Shown: positions 1 to 5,839 of the stretch, piece by piece | Numbering within the stretch: the first letter of the stretch is position 1 | How the letters are laid out: each line of letters begins with the position of its first letter | Source: Verrucomicrobiales bacterium | GTDB lineage: Bacteria; Verrucomicrobiota; Verrucomicrobiia; Verrucomicrobiales; Akkermansiaceae | Assembly: GCA_003527555.1 (NCBI GenBank) | Contig: DPWT01000177.1 | Span: 1-6,393 of the forward strand | Direction of reading: 5' to 3' | DNA length: 6,393 bases | Notes under the pieces: generated by a model | The model's database searches: none | The model's input: the letters and a program-made list of their open reading frames with translations, nothing else | Told to the model about the DNA's origin: nothing | Program-made: the position numbers and the translations under genes

Positions 1-392
1 CGGCGTGTGAGTAGTGGCTCGGTGAAGGCGGTGAACAACGAGAGGGTAGCGAGACCAGCTAGAGCAATGGAAACGTTGGCGATCTTTACTGCTCCGAACA
101 AACAAAGCCAATGAAGGCCAATGATGACGCCGATACCTAACAGCCGCATGACAGCCACACGCCCAAGCCAGATTTTCCTGTTCCTCATCAACATCACCCA
201 CAGAAAAGCTCCGATGGCTGAAACTAGGCACCGCCAGGTAATCAAGACGGGTGCGCTGAGTGAAGAGAGCCGTCCGATGATCGTAGTCGCCGCAAAGATG
301 ACTACGAGCAGGTGGAGCTTGTAAAACGGGTTGATACGAAAGACTGGTATATGAGCTGACGACTGGGAAGCTCCTTTTGATTTTTGCTTGGA
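1..392 (-). CDS. EamA/DMT-family transporter, N-terminal part (runs off window; start unclear)
   Basis: This is an inner-membrane permease of the drug/metabolite transporter superfamily (EamA repeat); the substrate cannot be told. The frame is open from just after an in-frame TAA at 395-393 to the window edge. Translation gives a polar leader, then NPFYKLHLLVVIFAATTIIG (membrane helix 1, about 329-270), the segment SAPVLITWRCLVSAIGAF (helix 2), a basic loop with MRNRK, then GIGVIIGLHWLCLFGAVKIA (helix 3) and NVSIALAGLATLSLFTAF followed by TEPLLTRR (helix 4). The pattern 'HW...F.A.K..NVS.AL......F.A..EPL' is typical of EamA proteins. No ATG, GTG or TTG lies in frame before helix 1; the first are TTG at 245 and ATG at 194, both inside or after helix 2. 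An ATG at 399 is one frame away. The coordinates given are the whole open frame. It lies 55 nt after the esterase stop, same strand. Family call is firm, start is not. Confidence 0.75.
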
Positions 393-415
393 TTACCATT
401 TGGGCAGCCAAGCAA
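384..415. repeat. 8-bp inverted repeat / possible stem-loop between esterase and EamA genes
   Basis: TTGCTTGG at 384-391 is the exact reverse complement of CCAAGCAA at 408-415, with a 16-nt loop. It lies between the esterase stop (448) and the EamA reading frame. No U-run follows the stem on either strand: the minus strand continues AAATCAAAAGG. It is therefore not a canonical intrinsic terminator. The ATG at 399 sits in the loop. A repeat of this size can occur by chance in several kilobases, so function is uncertain. Confidence 0.3.
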
Positions 416-447
416 GGGAAAGTGCAGCAGAAGTGATTGGGTGAAAA

Positions 448-2316
448 CTAATTTTTGGTATGATTATGCTCTTTGAGCAGGGCTTCCGCTTGCTGGATAC
501 TTCGGCGAAGATCTTCTGCTTTCAGGGCGTTTTGAATATCTCTTTTGGATGGAACTTTGTCAGCGTCCTCATACTTGATCAGTGGAGTTTCCTCAAGATC
601 CCAGTCGTCACTGCGTTGGGTGGCCAGTGGGATATCTGAGTTGCGGGTGTTCTGAATGTTAGCCATTGGGTTGCGTGCCCATGCGTAACGGTAGTGCTTG
701 GGCTGAGAAACCATCGGGCTTCTAAGGACCAAGGATTTTTGATCTTTGATGTCGCGCTTACGGTTGTCTTTTCCAGTTACCAAATGCGTAATTGTGGCAG
801 GGTGGAATTTTCGATCATCGCCAGCGATGGCAAAGCCCTCCATCACGTGGCCGTTATCGACGTTTGATACTGTTTGATCGAATGTTAGAATGATGCGGTC
901 GCCTTCGATTTTCATCTCTTTGATAGTCGCGGGTTTCCACTGGAGGTCTTTGCTAAACCCGTATTCGGTGGCGAGTGCCCAACGTGCTATTCTCTCACCT
1001 GCAGGCATTTTGAGTTGTGGATGATACCAGCGGCGGCGTAGATCATAAGTGCTGGTGAATCCGATGTTGTCATCCCCTGCGTTGAGCAATTCGACGAATG
1101 TCTCGTACTGGGCAGCACGGATATATGCACCGGTGTCGTGCATCGACTGCGTGTAGTTCTCGCTCGTCTGTGCGGTGCCGGCGGTGCAAAGCGAGAGTAT
1201 ACCAAAGGGCATTTCTGGGTCTTGGAATGCCTTGCGCCATGCCTTGATCATTTTGGGAAAAACATCCCGATACATTTTTGCTCCTTCGGTGCCACTGAAG
1301 CAGTTGTTGAATCCTTGGTGGAAAATAGCACCTTTGACTCGGATGCCCGCGATGGGCGCGATCATTCCATTATAGCAGCTACCTGGATAGTTGTGGTTTT
1401 TGTCTGGTCCTGGTCGCGCCTCGGTTGGCTTTTTCATGTTTGAGGGAATGTCTTTCCCCTGTTTTTTTAATTTAGCAACTTTGGATTCATATCGTTTAAC
1501 CTGTGTGGCAATATCGGCCTTTGGGTCATAATCGGCCACCTTCTGATCCCAAGTTGCTAATAGATTTTTAACTGGAGCTGACTTCATGGAGTTGAGAACA
1601 CTTTTGGGTGTCCATGTTTCAACGGTGGTACCGCCGCGAGATGTGTCAATGACTCCGATGGGGATTCGCGACGCCATGTGAATGCGACGGGCGAATGTGT
1701 ATCCGATCGCAGAAAGCTCTTTGGTAATTTCAGGTGCGCAAACATCCCAGTCACCTTTTCGGAAATGGCGGCTAGACCAGTCACTCCATTGATGGAGGCG
1801 GGCAAAATTTTGTTTTGCCTTCGTTCCTTCGTCGTGGGGGAGTGAGAGGATCCGAATTTCGGGGTAGTTTGAGGACACGATCTCCAGTTTGCCGTTCTCA
1901 ACCTTACTGAGCTCGAACTCCATGTTGCTCTGGCCAGCCAGAATCCAGACGTCACCGATCAGGATATTGTTCATACTAATAGTTTTAGTTTTCCCCTGAA
2001 CCTTAATTGTGATGGGTTTGGTATTGGCTGGTCTGGCAGGAAAGGTGACTTTCCATGAGCCTTCCTTGGATACGAATGTTTTTTGTGTGGTATTATCAAG
2101 AGTGACACTGACTGCCTCGTTTGGTGATGCCCAACCCCAGATAGCAATTGGTTGGTCCCGCTGGAGTACCATATTGGATTGAAAAAGGTGATGTGCGTGC
2201 AGGCCATTCTGATGTGCAGTAAACTCAACGACATCAGTGCGAGGCATTTTCTGCGCGTGCGAGGCTGTGATCACTGAGAAGAAAATCATAGAGAAGAGGA
2301 TGGGTATGTTTTTCAT
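448..2316 (-). CDS. Secreted sialate O-acetylesterase-like SGNH esterase
   Basis: This is a 622-residue serine esterase of the SASA/SGNH-hydrolase family, which removes O-acetyl groups from sialic acids or other polysaccharide sugars. An N-terminal signal peptide (MKNIP then a hydrophobic stretch, cleavage likely after ASHA at residue 21) sends it to the periplasm or outside. After a beta-rich N-terminal domain (about 30-120) come GDVW (121-124) and the nucleophile block GQSNM with Ser130. Then follow SRGGT (226-230, oxyanion Gly), YNGMIAP (315-321) and HQGFNN (333-338, Asn338 as the SGNH Asn). The Asp425/His432 region (STYDL, YHP) completes the active site. Residues 250-310 form a charged, probably helical insertion, and the C-terminus (about 585-622) is a charged helix. 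The usual QGESN block reads QGFNN here, which I believe marks an environmental subfamily. The ATG gives a clean signal peptide; no Shine-Dalgarno is seen. True substrate is unknown. Confidence 0.88.
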   Translation of the reverse strand: MKNIPILFSMIFFSVITASHAQKMPRTDVVEFTAHQNGLHAHHLFQSNMVLQRDQPIAIWGWASPNEAVSVTLDNTTQKTFVSKEGSWKVTFPARPANTKPITIKVQGKTKTISMNNILIGDVWILAGQSNMEFELSKVENGKLEIVSSNYPEIRILSLPHDEGTKAKQNFARLHQWSDWSSRHFRKGDWDVCAPEITKELSAIGYTFARRIHMASRIPIGVIDTSRGGTTVETWTPKSVLNSMKSAPVKNLLATWDQKVADYDPKADIATQVKRYESKVAKLKKQGKDIPSNMKKPTEARPGPDKNHNYPGSCYNGMIAPIAGIRVKGAIFHQGFNNCFSGTEGAKMYRDVFPKMIKAWRKAFQDPEMPFGILSLCTAGTAQTSENYTQSMHDTGAYIRAAQYETFVELLNAGDDNIGFTSTYDLRRRWYHPQLKMPAGERIARWALATEYGFSKDLQWKPATIKEMKIEGDRIILTFDQTVSNVDNGHVMEGFAIAGDDRKFHPATITHLVTGKDNRKRDIKDQKSLVLRSPMVSQPKHYRYAWARNPMANIQNTRNSDIPLATQRSDDWDLEETPLIKYEDADKVPSKRDIQNALKAEDLRRSIQQAEALLKEHNHTKN

Positions 2317-2400
2317 AATGATTTTGTAATGGGATTAACGAAGAGTGTTGCCCAAAGATTTTTTGAATACGCGGCCAAACATGTTTTTCTTACCTAAATA

Positions 2401-2424
2401 CAGAACAGCCGTGGGGTCTGTCTG
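2401..2424 (-). terminator. Weak stem-loop after the release-factor-like gene, possible terminator
   Basis: On the minus strand, 9 nt after the stop of the GGQ gene, CAGACAG (2424-2418) can pair with CTG-T-TCTG (2408-2401). This gives seven base pairs with one bulged U and a 9-nt loop. The sequence that follows is TATTTAGG, a poor U-tract. It sits where the end of the biosynthetic cluster would be expected, but the structure is weak. It may be partial termination or chance. The rest of the 116-nt gap (2317-2432) shows no convincing paired -35/-10 promoter. Confidence 0.25.
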
Positions 2425-2432
2425 AGTGTCAA

Positions 2433-2837
2433 TTAATCGTTTCTTCCGGGGGGCTTGCGTAAGTTTTTTTTATCGGCGTGCTTAGATTTGGCATCGAGCA
2501 TACGGTTTTTGGCACGCCGTGAGCGGCGGCGTTTTTGACGGCGGATTTTTTCTTGTGCCTGTTTCTTGGCGGATTTTTTGCCATCGCGGATCTCCTCTAG
2601 CCGTTCACAAAGTTCTCGTCTGGCGATGTAACGATTCAGTTCTCGGGACCTTTGCTGTTGGCACTTAACTTCGATGCCACTACGTGCGTGTTTGAGGTAT
2701 ACGCAAGAGGCTGTCTTGTTGATTTTCTGCCCACCACTGCCGCTGCCCTGAATGAATTTCTCGGTCAGGTTTTCTTCGGTCACACCGAGCCCCGCCATGC
2801 GGGCCTCAAGGGCGGCGATTTTTTCAGGGCTGGGCAC
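2433..2837 (-). CDS. GGQ-domain peptide chain release factor-like protein (ArfB-like)
   Basis: This small protein carries only the peptidyl-tRNA hydrolysis domain of class I release factors (RF-1 domain). The core reads GSGSGGQKINKTASCVYLKH, with GGQ at residues 35-37 counted from the GTG start, then GIEVKCQQQRS and LNRYIARREL. The stop-codon-reading domains of RF1/RF2 are absent, so it cannot recognise codons in the usual way. A very basic C-terminal tail (KKSAKKQ, RRQKRRRSRRAKNR, ending KPPGRND) resembles the ArfB/YaeJ tail that enters the empty mRNA channel of stalled ribosomes, so ribosome rescue is the likely role (inference). I chose GTG at 2837, 13 nt after the panB stop, which gives about 134 aa and a PSPEKIAALEARM start like those I recall for relatives. 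An ATG at 2909 would give 158 aa but would overlap the end of panB by 59 nt. No Shine-Dalgarno precedes the GTG. Confidence 0.85.
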   Translation of the reverse strand: MPSPEKIAALEARMAGLGVTEENLTEKFIQGSGSGGQKINKTASCVYLKHARSGIEVKCQQQRSRELNRYIARRELCERLEEIRDGKKSAKKQAQEKIRRQKRRRSRRAKNRMLDAKSKHADKKNLRKPPGRND

Positions 2838-2850
2838 GAAGTTGGTGAAG

Positions 2851-3621
2851 TTAAATATTGGCGATGTATTCTCGAGCTGCTCGATCAATCTCACCAGCGA
2901 CATCTCCATTTACATTGGCGAATGGCGGTACGAACCAAGGGTAGGAACCGGTAATATCTGTGATGACCGCGACTTCGCCGTCGCAGGTCTGTTTTGCATC
3001 AGCCGCCTTGCATCCGATGCCGATCGTTGGGATGTCGAGCTGCTCTGTGATTTTTTGTGCAAGCTCAGGGACAACACTTTCTAACACAATAGAAAAGCAC
3101 CCAGCGTTCTGAAGCGCGTGTGCACCCTCGAGAATGGCACAGGATTCAGCCTTGGTTTTACCTTTTTTCTTGTAGCCTCCCTCTTCTAACACACGCTGGG
3201 GAAGCATGCCGTGGTGACCCATGACGGGGATGCCCGAGGCAACGATTGCGCGAACTTTTTCCACCTGATTAATTCCGCCTTCTAGTTTGACGACATCGGC
3301 ACCTGCTTCAACCAGTTGGGCAGATGACTTTACGGCTTGCTCAGGACTATCGTAACTGTGGATGGGTAAATCGCCGATGACGATGGCATTGGTCACACCA
3401 CGAGCAACCGCTGCAGTGTGGTGCAACATCATATCGAGCGTCACGTGAGTGGTGTCGGGAAAACCCAGCACCACCATACCGAGCGAGTCACCAACAAGAA
3501 TGAGGTCTATGCCGACTTCATCGAGGATACGTGCTGTCGCGTAGTCATATGCAGTCAGAGCTGCCAGAGGACGGTTGCCCTTGGCTTCCTGAATAGAAGT
3601 GATTTTGTTTTTTAAGCTCAC
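2851..3621 (-). CDS. panB: 3-methyl-2-oxobutanoate hydroxymethyltransferase
   Basis: PanB catalyses the first committed step of pantothenate/CoA synthesis in the cytoplasm: 2-oxoisovalerate plus 5,10-methylene-THF gives ketopantoate. The 256-residue protein is a TIM-barrel slightly shorter than E. coli PanB (264). Key residues fall at the same numbers as in E. coli: metal ligands Asp45 (VGDSLG), Asp84 (GDLP) and Glu114 (KLEGG), and catalytic Glu181 (VLES). LTAYDYATA (22-30), VMGHHGMLPQ (133-142) and GGYKKKGKT (148-156) are also family blocks. The usual GIGAG loop reads GIG followed by CKAADAKQTCDGE, about five residues longer. The start is GTG, 12 nt after the folK stop; the matching residue numbers support it, and no ATG in the right frame is better placed. 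panC and panD are not in the window. The folate-dependent reaction links it to its neighbour folK. Confidence 0.95.
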   Translation of the reverse strand: MSLKNKITSIQEAKGNRPLAALTAYDYATARILDEVGIDLILVGDSLGMVVLGFPDTTHVTLDMMLHHTAAVARGVTNAIVIGDLPIHSYDSPEQAVKSSAQLVEAGADVVKLEGGINQVEKVRAIVASGIPVMGHHGMLPQRVLEEGGYKKKGKTKAESCAILEGAHALQNAGCFSIVLESVVPELAQKITEQLDIPTIGIGCKAADAKQTCDGEVAVITDITGSYPWFVPPFANVNGDVAGEIDRAAREYIANI

Positions 3622-3633
3622 GGCTGAGTGACT

Positions 3634-4143
3634 TTACCAGTCTGACTGGACAAGGGAAAGCGGAGGTTCATCTGAATCGAGATATTTCAAGTGCTCGGCG
3701 ATTGTTGCCTTGTCCCCGGGAAGGATAAGGTTCGGGCTGATGTCGGCGAGCGGTTGCAGAACAAACCGCCGGCTTGTCATTTCTGGGTGCGGAATGTTGA
3801 GAATAGATTCTTTGAGGGTTGTGGTGCCAAAATAGAGAATATCTGCGTCGATAACTCGTGGTGCATTATCTTGGAATACAACCTCACGCCCGAGGTGGAA
3901 CTCGATAGCCTGTGTAGCTTCTAGTAGCTCGTATGGATTACCTAAGTAATCGATTTCAATCACGGTGTTGAAAAAATCCGGTGAATTCCGTGGGCAGTTA
4001 ACGGGTTCAGATTGATAGATAGGGGCCTGCTTAAAGATAGAATTGTGAGGAACAATTTTTTTGAGCATATCACGCGCTACTTGAATGTGGGTAAGTCGGT
4101 TTCCAAGGTTGGATCCGAGCGCGATTCCGGTACGATTAGCCAT
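3634..4143 (-). CDS. folK: 2-amino-4-hydroxy-6-hydroxymethyldihydropteridine pyrophosphokinase
   Basis: FolK (HPPK) transfers pyrophosphate from ATP to 6-hydroxymethyl-dihydropterin, the step before dihydropteroate synthase in folate synthesis. The 169-residue protein shows the family blocks in order: ALGSNLGNR (8-16), APIYQSEPV (40-48), FFNTVIEI (57-64), LGREV (84-88), APRVIDADILYFG (94-106) with Mg ligands Asp99 and Asp101, IPHPEM (117-122) and RRFVLQPLADISP. Arg86 and Arg96 match the catalytic Arg82 and Arg92 of the E. coli enzyme. The segment between them (EVVFQDNAP) lacks the usual second Arg and the Trp, so this nucleotide/pterin loop is divergent. Thirty-three nt separate it from dapB and 12 nt from panB, which fits cotranscription. 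No folB or folP is seen here. Length is near the family norm. Confidence 0.93.
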   Translation of the reverse strand: MANRTGIALGSNLGNRLTHIQVARDMLKKIVPHNSIFKQAPIYQSEPVNCPRNSPDFFNTVIEIDYLGNPYELLEATQAIEFHLGREVVFQDNAPRVIDADILYFGTTTLKESILNIPHPEMTSRRFVLQPLADISPNLILPGDKATIAEHLKYLDSDEPPLSLVQSDW

Positions 4144-4176
4144 TTATATGAAAGTCAGGTTTCAAGCAGTAGTGAA

Positions 4177-4914
4177 CTATTTTAGATTGAGGACGTCTTG
4201 CATGTCGTATAACCCAGCTGGTTGGGTTTGTAGCCAGACAGCTGCGCGCACGGCTCCGGATGCGAATGTCATCCGGCTGGAAGCTTTATGTGTGAGCTCG
4301 AAGCGCTCCCCGTCAGTGGCAAACATCACAGTGTGGTCTCCGACAACATCACCACCGCGTAGGGTATGCATACCGATTTCTTGGTTGGGGCGTGCGCCAA
4401 TATTGCCAACGCGCCCATGGGTCACATTGTTATCGTAACTAGTTTGAGTCTCTTCATTAAGTATATCTAACAATCTTCGGGCTGTGCCAGACGGAGCATC
4501 AATCTTGTGGCGGTGATGCATTTCTGTGACCTCGATATCGAAGTGATCGTTGTCAAGAATCTGAGCGGCTTTACGAGTTAAATAAAACAAAGTGTTAACC
4601 CCTACAGAAAAATTAGGAGCGTATACTACTGGTAGTTTTTCTGACGCTGACACGATAGCGGCTCGTTCATCATCGGTGTGACCAGTGGTGCCAATCACAA
4701 GAGGTGTGTTCGTCATCAGCGCATTTTTTAATACCTCGGATGTGAAATGATGGACCGTGAAGTCGATGGTGACATCTACATTCTTAAATGCAGCAGTGAG
4801 ATCGTCACCTGCATCATGAGTGCTGGTGACCTCTGTGTCAGGATTTTCGTTTGCGGCTTCGATGAGGGTTTCTCCCATGCGGCCGGAGCGTCCTGTAATG
4901 AGTAGTTTTGTCAT
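4177..4914 (-). CDS. dapB: 4-hydroxy-tetrahydrodipicolinate reductase
   Basis: DapB reduces the DapA product with NAD(P)H to tetrahydrodipicolinate, in the cytoplasmic lysine/meso-DAP pathway. The 245-residue protein has an N-terminal Rossmann fold with GRSGRMG (8-14), VIGTTGH (73-79) and YAPNFSVGVN (98-107). The C-terminal substrate domain carries EMHHRHKIDAPSGTA (131-145), where His133 and Lys137 correspond to the catalytic His159 and Lys163 of E. coli. The dinucleotide-specificity strand ends in THDAGDD (32-38), so cofactor preference cannot be settled by eye. It is shorter than the E. coli enzyme (273) but in the usual range for shorter DapB proteins. It starts only 6 nt after the dapA stop, so translational coupling is likely; no Shine-Dalgarno is visible. 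Nothing looks damaged. Confidence 0.96.
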   Translation of the reverse strand: MTKLLITGRSGRMGETLIEAANENPDTEVTSTHDAGDDLTAAFKNVDVTIDFTVHHFTSEVLKNALMTNTPLVIGTTGHTDDERAAIVSASEKLPVVYAPNFSVGVNTLFYLTRKAAQILDNDHFDIEVTEMHHRHKIDAPSGTARRLLDILNEETQTSYDNNVTHGRVGNIGARPNQEIGMHTLRGGDVVGDHTVMFATDGERFELTHKASSRMTFASGAVRAAVWLQTQPAGLYDMQDVLNLK

Positions 4915-4920
4915 GATTGA

Positions 4921-5799
4921 TTAGATGAGTCCGTATTCGCTGAGCGTTGTTTTAAGAATGTGATTATTTTCCTTGGTCAAGTTAGCAAGCGGTAATCGCA
5001 ATTCATCGGTGCAATGTCCCTGTAATGCCACCGCAGTTTTGATGGGCACTGGATTTGTGTCGATAGACATGAGGGTTTTGAAGAGGGCTTCATATTTTAA
5101 CTGAATTGCATCAGCTTCGGTTGTTCGCCCATCTGTCATTGCACGAACAAGTCCACTCATGACATCTGGAATGATGTTAGTGGCTACTGAAACGAGTCCT
5201 ACTGCACCGCGCTTCATAAACTCGATAGTGAGCGGGTCATCTCCTGAGAGTATTTGAAAATCATCAGGCAGCGCCGCCCTGATCTGGGTGACGCGTTCAG
5301 GGTCACCGCCAGCTTCTTTATTGGCTATGATCGTCGGGCAATCCGCTGCGAGACGAGCAATAGTATCGACTGCGATTTCAATGACAGATCTGCCTGGAAT
5401 GCTATAAAGCATGATTGGTAAATCGGTAGATTCTGCGATGGCTTTATAGTGTTGATAGAGGCCTTCTTGAGATGGTTTGTTGTAGTAGGGGCAGACTTGC
5501 AGTGTGCCATCTATTCCCATTTTTGCAGCTTGTGTGGTGAGTGAGACAGCTTCAGATGTGGCGTTTGCCCCTGTGCCGGCGATGACTTTGACGCGCCCTG
5601 CTGCGAATTCCACAGCCATTTCAATGACACGCAGGTGTTCTTTGCGTCCCAGGGTAGGGGACTCGCCGGTGGTTCCGCAGGGAACAATACCATCTACTCC
5701 GCCTGCAATTTGTCGTTCAATAAGGTTACGAAATGCCTCGCTATCGACTACGCCGTTACGGAAGGGGGTAATAAGTGCTGTATGGGTGCCTTGAAACAT
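4921..5799 (-). CDS. dapA: 4-hydroxy-tetrahydrodipicolinate synthase
   Basis: DapA condenses pyruvate with aspartate semialdehyde, the first committed step to DAP and lysine. From ATG at 5799 it is 292 residues, the typical family length, and opens with MFQGTHTALITPF as relatives do. Blocks seen: GTTGESPTLG (42-51), CPYYNKPSQEGLYQHY (103-118), LYSIPGRS (131-138) and NKEAGGD (160-166) with the Schiff-base Lys161. Tyr132 and Arg137 are the proton-relay and substrate-binding residues. Residues that bind feedback lysine in E. coli (His56, Asn80, Glu84, Tyr106) have counterparts at His55, Asn79, Glu83 and Tyr105, so inhibition by lysine is plausible (inference). An upstream in-frame ATG at 5859 would add 20 unconserved residues and overlap dapF; I rejected it. 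The gap to dapF is 40 nt and to dapB 6 nt. The leader has no Shine-Dalgarno. Confidence 0.96.
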   Translation of the reverse strand: MFQGTHTALITPFRNGVVDSEAFRNLIERQIAGGVDGIVPCGTTGESPTLGRKEHLRVIEMAVEFAAGRVKVIAGTGANATSEAVSLTTQAAKMGIDGTLQVCPYYNKPSQEGLYQHYKAIAESTDLPIMLYSIPGRSVIEIAVDTIARLAADCPTIIANKEAGGDPERVTQIRAALPDDFQILSGDDPLTIEFMKRGAVGLVSVATNIIPDVMSGLVRAMTDGRTTEADAIQLKYEALFKTLMSIDTNPVPIKTAVALQGHCTDELRLPLANLTKENNHILKTTLSEYGLI

Positions 5800-5839
5800 G
5801 AGAATTAGTTGGAGGTGTTTAGTGTGTAGTTTGGGGGGC

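Noticed and set aside
121..324. Plus-strand ATG frame of 67 codons near the window start
   Set aside because: The opposite strand encodes clear EamA membrane helices over the same bases, and the plus-strand product is unlike any known protein.
371..376. AAGGAG on the minus strand as the ribosome binding site of the EamA gene
   Set aside because: No start codon of any usual type follows within 4-12 nt in the EamA frame.
1138..1443. Plus-strand open frame of 101 codons inside the esterase
   Set aside because: It is antisense to the conserved catalytic region of the esterase, whose codons explain the sequence. The translation has no recognisable domain.
2377..2386. Perfect palindrome AAACATGTTT as an operator
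   Set aside because: A 10-bp palindrome is expected several times by chance in 6 kb, and it has no partner copy nearby.
2427..2432. TTGACA on the minus strand right after the GGQ gene, as a -35 box for the esterase
   Set aside because: No -10-like hexamer lies 16-18 nt downstream; the nearest (TATTTA) is 26 nt away.
2652..3084. Plus-strand open frames of 100-110 codons across the panB/GGQ junction
   Set aside because: They lie antisense to two well-supported genes, share no recognisable family, and have no leader of their own. They are shadow frames.
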